Shown: positions 15,077 through 23,529 of the stretch, piece after piece
Layout of the letters: every line of letters starts with the position of its first letter
Numbering within the stretch: position 1 is the stretch's first letter
Assembly: GCA_030696505.1 (NCBI GenBank)
Contig: JAUYSD010000237.1
Coordinates: forward strand, 1 to 34,795
Reading direction: 5' to 3'
Source: Sulfuritalea sp.
GTDB taxonomy: Bacteria; Pseudomonadota; Gammaproteobacteria; Burkholderiales; Rhodocyclaceae
DNA: 34,795 bases
Notes under the pieces: generated by a model
The model's input: the letters and a program-made list of their open reading frames with translations, nothing else
Database searches by the model: none
Told to the model about the DNA's origin: nothing
Translations under genes and position numbers: made by a program

Positions 15077-15229
15077 TTACTTGGCGAGGGGGACACTCAT
15101 GATGTCCACGATTCCCCACAAGATGTAAATGACTCCGGGAGAAGCAACTCCCAGGAAGAGGAGCAGGAAGTGGTTGTCCAGCAACTTCTGCATGAATGGA
15201 ACATCGTCGTCGTCATTGTTATTCGCCAT
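15077..15229 (-). CDS. 50-residue single-helix subunit, first gene of the reductase operon
   Basis: This small ORF of 50 codons plus TAA begins MANNNDDDDVPFMQKLLDN. A hydrophobic stretch follows (FLLLFLGVASPGVIYILWGI) and the protein ends VDIMSVPLAK. The acidic N-terminus and single membrane helix match the style of the tiny accessory subunits found in B-type oxidases (subunit IIa of ba3) and in cbb3 enzymes. It is the promoter-proximal gene, 26 bases upstream of subunit II, on the same strand and with matching codon use. It has no recognisable cofactor residues. I infer it is a structural subunit of the reductase. Confidence 0.75.
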   Translation of the reverse strand: MANNNDDDDVPFMQKLLDNHFLLLFLGVASPGVIYILWGIVDIMSVPLAK

Positions 15230-15298
15230 GGTTCTGCCCTCTAACGGTTGGCGCTGCAGCGCGCGGTGGATTCGAACTTACGGAAACTAGTGGGGGCG

Positions 15299-15341
15299 AA
15301 GATAGCCCGACGGGGGGTGTCGGGTAATTGACGTAGGACAA
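15299..15341 (-). promoter_or_regulatory. FNR/DNR-like promoter of the reductase operon
   Basis: On the minus strand TTGTC-CTAC-GTCAA (15341-15328) resembles an FNR/DNR box; the second half is a perfect DNR-type half-site. A TATCTT -10 element at 15304-15299 puts the start near 15292 and the box centre near -42. A CCCGAC/GTCGGG dyad at 15306-15324 lies between them. The spacing parallels the stronger promoter at 10807-10848. Confidence 0.55.
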
Positions 15342-15375
15342 GAAATCGCAGTGTCGGCGCTGGTTTCCATGCTGC

Positions 15376-15396
15376 GCTGCGACATAACGTCGCAGC
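15376..15396. repeat. Inverted repeat between LysR remnant and reductase promoter
   Basis: GCTGCGAC-ATAAC-GTCGCAGC has eight-base perfect arms and a five-base spacer. It has no T-run on either side. It could be an upstream operator for the reductase operon or a remnant terminator of the LysR gene. Confidence 0.5.
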
Positions 15397-15438
15397 GATT
15401 GCGCGCCGGACCGTGCGATGGAATCGGCCTGCGGATGA

Positions 15439-15866
15439 CTAGGCGCCGATGCCTGAGTCCCAGTGCGGCTGGCCCTGGAAGCGCTGGACGAGGAAATCGA
15501 GCAGGGTGCGCAGCGTCGCCGGGACATGCTGGCGCGACAGATAGACGCCCCAGATGGTCAGATCCGGCGGCTGCCAGTCGGGCAGCAGCCGCACCAGTTC
15601 CCCACTGCGGATCAGCGGCCCGGCAAGATAGGTGGGCTGCAGCGCGATGCCGGCGCCGACGCGGGCGGCCTGGGTCAGCACCGTCGCTTCGTTGGCGCTG
15701 AGATTGCCGCCGACCGGCACGCTGCTTTCATCGCCGGCGGCGAGGAAACGCCATTCGCTCTTGCCGAAGCGCGAATAGGTCAGGCAGTTGTGTTGCGCCA
15801 GATCGGCGGGACGTTGCGGCGTTCCGCGATGCGCGCGGCAGGCCCGCCGCCTATGGCGTTTGCACG
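15439..15866 (-). pseudogene. 5'-truncated LysR-type regulator remnant
   Basis: About 140 residues of the C-terminal half of a LysR-type effector-binding domain are readable. The stretch runs from RGTPQRPADLAQHNCLTYSRFGKSEW through VGGNLSANEATVLTQAARVGAGIALQP to a stop at 15439. The helix-turn-helix domain and first half of the sensor domain are missing. The open frame runs into the end of the MBL-fold gene at 15868, so the 5' part was lost by deletion rather than by a frameshift. The nearest in-frame ATG would yield only 93 residues. It probably makes no functional regulator. It marks a rearrangement breakpoint between the reductase operon and the alcohol-dehydrogenase operon. Confidence 0.75.
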
Positions 15867-15867
15867 C

Positions 15868-16818
15868 CTAGGCGGCGTCCTGCGCTTCGAGCCAGTAGGC
15901 CAGACCCTGGGCGTTGAGTTCCAGGTCGAGATGCCAGATGTCGAGGATCTCCGCATCGCTGAGGCGGCAGCCGTGGCGGTGCGCTTCATCGAGCAGGAGC
16001 GCGGTCAGGCCGTCGCGGATGCGCGCCGTCTTGTCCTCGTCCGCGCTGGCGGCAAGGGCAATCGCGACGTACTGATCGAGCAGCGCCAGCACCTTGCGGC
16101 CGAGTTCCGCGGGTGGCGCGAGACGGCTGAAGTGGGTCAGATAGACGGCTTCGGGATTGAAGGACAGCATGCGCTCGATCGAAGCGCGCATCTCGTCCGG
16201 GTCGAACTGGATCGGCGTCGAGGAAGGGAAGATCAGCGGGCGGCCATCGACATCGAGTTCGCGGTAGGAAATACCGAAGGTGTCGCCGGTGAAAATGCCG
16301 CTGGTCTGGCGGTCGACGATCGCGATGTGGTGGCGCGCATGGCCCGGCGCATCGATGCAGTGCAGTTCGCGCGAACCGAGCTTCAGCATCGTGTTGTCAT
16401 GAGCTTCGATGATGCGCTCGGCCGCGATCGGGATCAGCTTGCCGTACATGCGCCGCGCCCGCTCCTGGCCATAGACGCCCTCGACGCCGGCCATGAGCTT
16501 GGTCGGCTCGATCATGTGCCGCGCGCCGCGCGGATGGACCACCAGCTTCGCGTTGGGAAAGGCTTCCATCATCACGCCGGCGCCGCCGGCATGGTCGAGA
16601 TGGATGTGGGTCAGGATTACGTAGTCGACGTTTTCCGGCCCGAGGCCGCGCGCGGCCAGCGCCGCCAGCGCCTGCGGCATGACCTCGAAGTTGGCGGTAT
16701 CGACGAAGGCGGCGCGGCCCTCGCTCTCGATCAGGTGGATCGCGGCCAGCAGGGGGCGAACGTAGCCGGCATCGAAGGCGTAGATGCCGTTGTGATAATC
16801 GATCAGCGGGTTGGGCAT
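15868..16818 (-). CDS. MBL-fold metallo-hydrolase
   Basis: This 316-residue metallo-beta-lactamase-fold hydrolase has the binuclear metal motif THIHLDHAGG near residue 70, plus APGHARHH, GDTFG and a final LTHFSR histidine. The C-terminal helical extension resembles the glyoxalase-II-like or thioesterase-like members of the family. The substrate is not evident. It begins five bases after the GMC dehydrogenase stop, with no clear ribosome site, so it is probably translated by coupling as the third gene of mmsA-GMC-MBL. In this setting a thioester or lactone hydrolase acting on the oxidation product is plausible. Confidence 0.88.
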   Translation of the reverse strand: MPNPLIDYHNGIYAFDAGYVRPLLAAIHLIESEGRAAFVDTANFEVMPQALAALAARGLGPENVDYVILTHIHLDHAGGAGVMMEAFPNAKLVVHPRGARHMIEPTKLMAGVEGVYGQERARRMYGKLIPIAAERIIEAHDNTMLKLGSRELHCIDAPGHARHHIAIVDRQTSGIFTGDTFGISYRELDVDGRPLIFPSSTPIQFDPDEMRASIERMLSFNPEAVYLTHFSRLAPPAELGRKVLALLDQYVAIALAASADEDKTARIRDGLTALLLDEAHRHGCRLSDAEILDIWHLDLELNAQGLAYWLEAQDAA

Positions 16819-16823
16819 GGGTA

Positions 16824-18445
16824 TTAGGCTTGGCTGCGTCGTGCGGCGCGGATCAGCTGCGCCCCGCGTTCGGCGATCATCACGGTCGGCGCATTTGTGT
16901 TGCCCGAGGTGATGGTCGGCATGATCGAGGCATCGACCACGCGCAGTCGCGAAATGCCGCGCACGCGCAGCTCGGAATCGACCACCGCGTTCGGGTCGTC
17001 CGCGCGTCCCATGGCGCAGGTGCAGGTCGGATGGAAGATCGTGGTGCCGATGTCGCCGGCCGCCTTTGCCAGTTGCTCGTCGCTCTGCACCTGGGCGCCG
17101 GGCTGGTGTTCCTGCGGTCGGTAGGGCGCCATGGCCGGCTGCTCGACCACGCGCCGGGTCAGGCGCAGGGCGCGCGCGGCGACCGTGCGATCGTTGTCGG
17201 TCGAAAGATAATTCGGCGCAATGACCGGCGCAGTCGCCGGATCGCGGTCGCGGATATGCACCACGCCGCGCGAAGTGGGGCGGAGGTTGCAGACACTTGC
17301 GGTGAAGGCGGGGAAGGGATGCAGCGGGTCGCCGAACTTCTCCAGCGACAGCGGCTGGACATGGAATTCGAGGTCGGGCGTCGCCACTTCGGGTGAGGAA
17401 TGAAAGAAGCCGCCGAGCTGGCTCGGCGCCATCGACAAGGGACCTGAGCGGAACAGCGCGTACTCCAGACCCATCATCGCCTTGCCCCAGAGGCTGTTGG
17501 CACGCTGGTTCAGGGTCGTGATGCCATGCACCTTGAAGATCATGCGCAGTTGCAGGTGGTCCTGCAGGTTGCCGCCGACGCCGGGGCTTTCATGCACCAG
17601 CGGCACACCATGTTGTTGCAGCAGCGCCGCCGGGCCGATGCCGGAACGCTGCAGGATGGTCGGCGAGCCGATCGCGCCAGCCGTGAGCAGGGTCTCGATG
17701 CGCGCCGTGACGCGATGTGGAACGCCACCGAGGCTGAACTCGACGCCGCGCGCCTCCTTGCCCGCCATGACCAGCTTGTCGATCAGCGCGCCGGTGACGA
17801 CCTTCAGGTTGGGCCGGTGCAATACCGGGCGCAGCATGGCTTTCGAGGCATTCCAGCGTACGCCCTTTTTCTGGTTCACTTCGAAGTGGCCGATGCCGAA
17901 ATTGTCGCCGCGGTTGTAGTCCTGCTTGAAGGGGATGCCGGCCTGCTTCGCAGCCTCGGTATAGCGGTCGAGGATGTCCCAGTGCAGGCGCTGCTTCTCG
18001 ACGCGCCACTCGCCCTTGTCGCCGTGCATTTCGTCGGCACCATTCCAGTAGTCCTCGCTCTGTTTGAACACCGGCAGCACGCTGTCCCAGTTCCAGCGCG
18101 AGTCCCCCGTGATCTGCGCCCACTCGTCGTAATCGCGCACCTGGCCGCGCAGGTAGAGCATGCCGTTGATCGACGAGCAGCCGCCCAGCACCTTGCCGCG
18201 CGCGTAGATGATGGCCCGGCCGTTGAGGCCGGGCTCGGCTTCGGTCTTGTAGCACCAGTCGGTGCGCGGGTTGTTGATGCACTTGAGATAGCCGATCGGG
18301 ATGTGGATCCAGATCCAGTCGTCCTTGCCGCCGGCTTCGAGCAGCAACACCGTCACGTCGGGATCGGCCGACAGCCGGTTGGCCAGCACGCAGCCGGCCG
18401 TGCCACCGCCGGCGATGACGTAGTCGAACTCGCCGAAGTCCTGCA

Positions 18446-18446
<1 letters not shown>
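16824..18446 (-). CDS. GMC family FAD-dependent alcohol dehydrogenase (BetA-like)
   Basis: This 540-residue glucose-methanol-choline oxidoreductase has a dinucleotide-binding motif YVIAGGGTAGCVLANRLS at residues 9-26. The GMC signature regions GKVLGGCSSINGMLYLRG (near 83) and LLTAGAIGSPTILQRSGIG (near 252) are present. The active-site histidine is in FHPTCTCAMG and the C-terminal partner segment is GNTNAPTVMIAERGA. The family oxidises alcohols to aldehydes with FAD; choline dehydrogenase is the common annotation, but no betaine genes are nearby. Its start codon overlaps the mmsA stop by one base, so the two make an alcohol-to-acid or acyl-CoA pathway step. Confidence 0.93.
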
Positions 18447-19963
<1,517 letters not shown>

Positions 19964-20049
19964 GGCGGTCTCTTGATCGGGATGGGGGATTGGAACTCGT
20001 CATTAGAGCGCGATGCCGGGACGAAATCCAATGAGAAATGCTTGCGCGC

Positions 20050-20070
20050 GATATTTGCGGCGCTAATATC
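20050..20070. promoter_or_regulatory. LysR-type regulator binding site in the mmsA/lysR divergent region
   Basis: GATATT-N9-AATATC is a dyad containing the ATT-N9-AAT (T-N11-A) LysR box. It ends six bases before the lysR start codon and about 90 bases upstream of mmsA, the usual geometry for autorepression plus activation of the divergent operon. Confidence 0.7.
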
Positions 20071-20075
20071 CAGAC

Positions 20076-20969
20076 ATGGACTTCAATCTGATCCGCACGT
20101 TCGTCACCCTCGCCCGCGAGGGCAATCTCACGCGCGCGGCGCAGCACCTGCACCTGTCCCAGCCAGCGCTGTCGCTGCAACTGAAGAAGCTGCACGAACA
20201 GCTCGGCCTGGTGTTGTTCGAGCGCACGCCGCGCGGCATGCGCCTGACGCGCGTCGGCGAGCAACTGCTGCCGGCCGCGCAGCGCGCGCTGGAGGCGTCG
20301 AGCGAACTGGTCAGCCTGGCGGCGGGGATCAGTGGCCAGATCGGCGGCCGGCTGCGCATCGGCACCATCGTCGATCCCGAGTTCCTGCGCCTGGGGCCCT
20401 TCCTCAAGCGCCTGGTGGAGTATCACCCCGGTCTCAGCACCGACCTCGCCCATGGCATGTCGGGCGCGGTGCGGCGCGAGGTGGCGGCCAAGCGGCTTGA
20501 TGTTGCCTACACGCTGGGCCAGCCGGGCATGGGCGACGTGGATGCCGCATTCGACGTGCTGCGCCTGACCGGATTCAGTTACCGCGTCATCGCGCCGCCG
20601 GGCTGGCAGGAGCGGGTGCGCGGCAAGGACTGGAAGGAACTGGCGCGCCTGCCCTGGATCGGCACGCCCACGGATTCGGTCCATCACCGGCTGCTCGCCG
20701 GCGTGTTCAGGGAAGCCGGCGCCAGTCCGCGCATCGTCGCCCAGGTCGATCTCGAACCCTCGATGCTCGACCTGGTCAAGTCCGGCGTCGGCCTCTCGCT
20801 GGCGCGCGACAGCATTGCCCTGCGTGCGGCGCATGCTGGTGGAATCGTGATCGCCGATCGCGTGGAGGTGCCGGCCGAGCTCGGATTCCTGTGCCTGCGC
20901 ACACGCCGCGAGGAGCCGGCGATCGCCGCCGCATTCAGCGTAATCGGCAGCGTATGGAGCGCGGCATGA
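20076..20969 (+). CDS. LysR-type transcriptional regulator
   Basis: This 297-residue regulator has an N-terminal winged helix-turn-helix (MDFNLIRTFVTLAREGNLTRAAQHLHLSQPALSLQLKKLHEQLG, residues 1-44). A periplasmic-binding-protein-like effector domain occupies about residues 90-295. The length is normal and complete. It is divergent from mmsA-GMC-MBL with a shared 112-base control region holding a GATATT-N9-AATATC dyad, so it most likely controls that operon in response to a pathway alcohol, aldehyde or acyl-CoA. The ribosome site before the ATG is weak, consistent with low expression. Confidence 0.93.
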   Translation: MDFNLIRTFVTLAREGNLTRAAQHLHLSQPALSLQLKKLHEQLGLVLFERTPRGMRLTRVGEQLLPAAQRALEASSELVSLAAGISGQIGGRLRIGTIVDPEFLRLGPFLKRLVEYHPGLSTDLAHGMSGAVRREVAAKRLDVAYTLGQPGMGDVDAAFDVLRLTGFSYRVIAPPGWQERVRGKDWKELARLPWIGTPTDSVHHRLLAGVFREAGASPRIVAQVDLEPSMLDLVKSGVGLSLARDSIALRAAHAGGIVIADRVEVPAELGFLCLRTRREEPAIAAAFSVIGSVWSAA

Positions 20970-20987
20970 AATTTATCCCGCAATTCG

Positions 20988-21016
20988 TTGCGCGGTCGGG
21001 TTGCCTGTGGCACAAT
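20988..21016 (+). promoter_or_regulatory. Promoter of tRNA-Asp
   Basis: TTGCGC at 20988-20993 and CACAAT at 21011-21016 are 17 bases apart, placing transcription start near 21022, just ahead of the mature tRNA. Confidence 0.6.
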
Positions 21017-21032
21017 GCGCGCCTTCCAACGC

Positions 21033-21109
21033 GGAGTGGTAGTTCAGTTGGTTAGAATACCGGCCTGTCACGCCGGGGGTCGCGGGTTCGAGTCCCGTCC
21101 ACTCCGCCA
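21033..21109 (+). tRNA. tRNA-Asp (GTC anticodon)
   Basis: This 77-base tRNA includes an encoded CCA. The acceptor arms GGAGTGG and CCACTCC pair fully, with G as the discriminator. The D-arm sequence is GTTCAGTTGGTTAGAAT, the anticodon loop is CTGTCAC (GTC at 21067-21069) and the T-arm contains GGTTCGAGTCC. It closely resembles bacterial tRNA-Asp. It sits at the left side of the defense cassette, but I found no duplicate of its 3' end at the right side. Confidence 0.98.
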
Positions 21110-21120
21110 AGCTTTCAGCG

Positions 21121-21163
21121 AAAACCCGTAAGCCTTCAAGGCCTTGCGGGTTTTTCGTTTTTA
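21121..21163 (+). terminator. Terminator after tRNA-Asp
   Basis: AACCCGTAAGCC pairs (with mismatches) with GGCCTTGCGGGTT around the loop TTCAA, followed by TTTTTCGTTTTT. It ends the tRNA transcript 12 bases after the CCA. Confidence 0.85.
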
Positions 21164-21196
21164 TCTTGCGCTCGGCACCGTCGCGGCATGCGAAAT

Positions 21197-21220
21197 CGCC
21201 GTATCGCCAGCGCCGACTCT
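21197..21220 (-). repeat. Dispersed 24-base repeat, copy 4 (left of the defense cassette)
   Basis: It matches the consensus at 23 of 24 positions on the minus strand. It lies in the roughly 340-base gene-free stretch 21110-21448, which otherwise holds the tRNA terminator and the antitoxin-remnant control region. It has the same orientation as the copy at 30349, on the other side of the cassette. Confidence 0.65.
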
Positions 21221-21380
21221 TCCAGAACCCCCGCGCGGGCCTGTTATGACCGGGCGACACTAAAAGCCAAATTTGAGTGCCTTCCAGCACCGCGAACAGG
21301 ACGCTCGGTAGCGGCTGGAAGAACCCCCGGTGGAATCGTGCCGGGCCATGTCTTGCCATGTCGGGTGGGGCAATATCTAT

Positions 21381-21411
21381 TTGGATTGTGTCAAGCATTA
21401 CAGTACATTAC
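21381..21411 (+). promoter_or_regulatory. Putative promoter/operator of antitoxin remnant and hsd operon
   Basis: A direct repeat CATTAC-N4-CATTAC (21396-21411, ten-base period) overlaps a TACATT -10-like element at 21404-21409, with weak TTGGAT 17 bases upstream. Ten-base-period repeats are typical ribbon-helix-helix operators. It is the only promoter-like sequence I find before hsdM. Confidence 0.4.
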
Positions 21412-21448
21412 GGCGCTTCCGCATGAACGTTGCACTAGAGGGACAGCA

Positions 21449-21541
21449 ATGACCACCACCCAGGCCGTCACACTGAATTTACGCATCGAACCGGGCGCGC
21501 TGTGTGTTGCAGGCCAGAAATCGGCGACGGGCAGGAAATAG
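21449..21541 (+). pseudogene. Truncated ribbon-helix-helix antitoxin-like gene (30 codons)
   Basis: A strong AGGGACAGCA ribosome site precedes ATG at 21449. The first codons read MTTTQAVTLNLRIEP, which resembles the N-terminal beta strand of Arc/CopG-type antitoxins that continue ALKEALR and a helix-turn-helix. After IEP the frame diverges (GALCVAGQKS) and stops at 21541, six bases before hsdM. The rest of the gene was apparently lost when the restriction cassette was joined here, which puts the left junction near 21490. I see no matching 3' half at the right end of the cassette. Confidence 0.55.
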
Positions 21542-21546
21542 AAAAA

Positions 21547-23529
21547 ATGGCGCTTTCGCTCAACAAACCCAAGCTCGACAATCTCGCCAACGAAATCTGG
21601 AAATCCGCCGAGCGTTTGCGCGGCAAGTTCAAGGCCTACGAGTACCAGAGCGTCATCCTGCCGATCATCGTCATCCGCCGGCTGGAGTGCGTGCTGCTCG
21701 CCTGGCGCGAGGCCAAGCGCGCCGAAGTGCTGGCCAAGCGGCCCAAGCTCACCGAGAAGGAACTCGCCAAGCTGGTCAAGGAACTTGAACTCAATCCCCA
21801 GCAGTCCCTCTTCTCGAACAAGACCAAATGGACATTGCGCCGTGTCTATGAGGAAGACCACACGCTGCTGGAAGAGAACTTCCGCGCCTACATCAACGGC
21901 TTCTCGAAGAACGTCGACGACATCATCGAACATTTCAACTACCGCGCCACCATAGGCACGATGGTGAAGAACAACCGGCTCGCGCCGATCCTGAATCAGT
22001 ACAAGGAGTTGGAACTCGGACCGAAACAGCTCTCCGGCCTGGAGATGGGCTACATCTACGAAGAGCTGCTGCGGCGTTTCTCGGAACAAAGCGGCGAGGA
22101 GGCTGGAGAACATTTCACCCCGCGCGAAGTCATCCGGCTGATGGTGGAGTTGCTCGACATCCCTATTCCCGAGCGTCACCTCTCGATCTATGACCCCGCC
22201 TGCGGCACAGGCGGCATGCTGTCGGTGGCCGAGGAACACCTGCTCGACCGCGCCGCCACTGCGGCGGAAAAAGCCCGCGTAGAGAAGTTCGTCACCGTCC
22301 ATGGGCAGGAGCTTTCGCCCACCAACTACGCCATCTGCCAGGCCGACCTGCTGATCAAGGACGATCGCCAGGCCAAGGTGTATCTCGGCAATTCGCTCAT
22401 CCCGCACGAGGCGCACAGCAAGGAGCCCGGCGACCAACTGCCCGAAACCAAGTTCCGCTTCGACTTCATGCTCAGCAACCCACCCTTCGGCGTCACCTGG
22501 GGCGGTAAGGATGGTTACGAGAAGGAAGCCCGGAAACTGGAGAAGACCCGCTACCGGGCCGGCATGCCGCGCATAAACGACGGTGCACTGCTGTTTCTGC
22601 AAACCATGCTGGGCAAGATGCAGGCTCCTGAGAAGGGTGGCAGCCGCATCGCCATCGTCTTCAACGGTTCGCCGCTCTCCAATGGCGATTGCGGCTCCGG
22701 GGAGAGCGAAATCCGCCGCTGGATACTGGAGAATGACTGGCTCGATGCCATCGTGATGTTGCCTGACCAGCTTTTCTACAACACCGGCATCTTTACCTAC
22801 ATCTGGCTGCTGCGAAACGAGAAGCCCGCCGGCCATCGCGGGCGCGTGATGCTGATCGACGCCCGCCAGCAGTTCGAGAAGGAGCCGAAAGCCTTCGGCA
22901 ACAAGCGCAACCGGATGACGGACACGCACCGGCAATGGATCGAGGAACGCTACCAAAAGGGCTGGAAGCCCCGCTTTGCCGTTGAGCAGGTGAAGATTTT
23001 CCGCATGCAGGATTTCGCGTTTCACAAGGTCAAGGTAGTCTTCTGGCAGACCGACGAGCACGACAAGCCGGCCATCGTCACCGAACCTTACGAGAAGGCC
23101 TTTACCGCCGCCAACCTCAAGAAGGAACAGGAGTTCCACGACAGCGATCTTACGTTCGACATTCGCGCAATGGTCGGCGCTGGCGAGACGGCGTTCACTC
23201 TGCATCTCACACCCAAGGACAATGCTGCGCAGAAGCTAAAGACCTTGCTGCCGAACGGCGCTTCGGTATTGGGCGTGCACTGGACGCATCGCCACTATGT
23301 GCAGGACGATGAATACATCCCGCACGGCGAGGACATCGCGGCCTTCCTGAAACGGGAAATCGCCAAGCCCATCATTCGATGGGAAGACAGTCCGCAACTT
23401 GGCTATGAAATCCTGCCGAACAAATACTTCTATCGCTACCAGCCGCCCACGCCCGCGAAGGAACTGCTGGCGGAGTTCTGGCGGCTGGAGAAGGAGGCGG
23501 AGGCGATGTTGGAAGGGTTGGCAAAATGA
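21547..23529 (+). CDS. hsdM: Type I restriction-modification DNA methyltransferase subunit
   Basis: This 660-residue N6-adenine methyltransferase has an N-terminal helical HsdM domain (about 1-150) and a catalytic core with the S-adenosylmethionine motif DPACGTGGM (near 215). The catalytic NPPFG (near 310) and a C-terminal extension beyond the usual 500-residue HsdM are present. It methylates host DNA with HsdS and forms the restriction complex with HsdR. The ATG at 21547 is chosen because the MALSLNKPKLDNLANEIWKSAERLRG start matches the family; 15 further upstream codons are in frame but belong to the antitoxin-remnant region. It overlaps hsdS by four bases. It contains one dispersed repeat copy near its C-terminal third. 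Confidence 0.96.
   Translation: MALSLNKPKLDNLANEIWKSAERLRGKFKAYEYQSVILPIIVIRRLECVLLAWREAKRAEVLAKRPKLTEKELAKLVKELELNPQQSLFSNKTKWTLRRVYEEDHTLLEENFRAYINGFSKNVDDIIEHFNYRATIGTMVKNNRLAPILNQYKELELGPKQLSGLEMGYIYEELLRRFSEQSGEEAGEHFTPREVIRLMVELLDIPIPERHLSIYDPACGTGGMLSVAEEHLLDRAATAAEKARVEKFVTVHGQELSPTNYAICQADLLIKDDRQAKVYLGNSLIPHEAHSKEPGDQLPETKFRFDFMLSNPPFGVTWGGKDGYEKEARKLEKTRYRAGMPRINDGALLFLQTMLGKMQAPEKGGSRIAIVFNGSPLSNGDCGSGESEIRRWILENDWLDAIVMLPDQLFYNTGIFTYIWLLRNEKPAGHRGRVMLIDARQQFEKEPKAFGNKRNRMTDTHRQWIEERYQKGWKPRFAVEQVKIFRMQDFAFHKVKVVFWQTDEHDKPAIVTEPYEKAFTAANLKKEQEFHDSDLTFDIRAMVGAGETAFTLHLTPKDNAAQKLKTLLPNGASVLGVHWTHRHYVQDDEYIPHGEDIAAFLKREIAKPIIRWEDSPQLGYEILPNKYFYRYQPPTPAKELLAEFWRLEKEAEAMLEGLAK
23170..23193 (+). 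repeat. Dispersed 24-base repeat, copy 5 (inside hsdM)
   Basis: It matches the consensus at 21 of 24 positions on the plus strand and is translated in frame as MVGAGETA within the C-terminal extension of HsdM. The peptide echoes VGAGDTA of the SCO protein. Confidence 0.45.

Noticed and set aside
21391-23205. A 604-residue minus-strand open frame antisense to hsdM
   Set aside because: HsdM motifs (DPACGTGGM, NPPFG) are intact on the plus strand, and the antisense frame lacks a ribosome site and domain signature.
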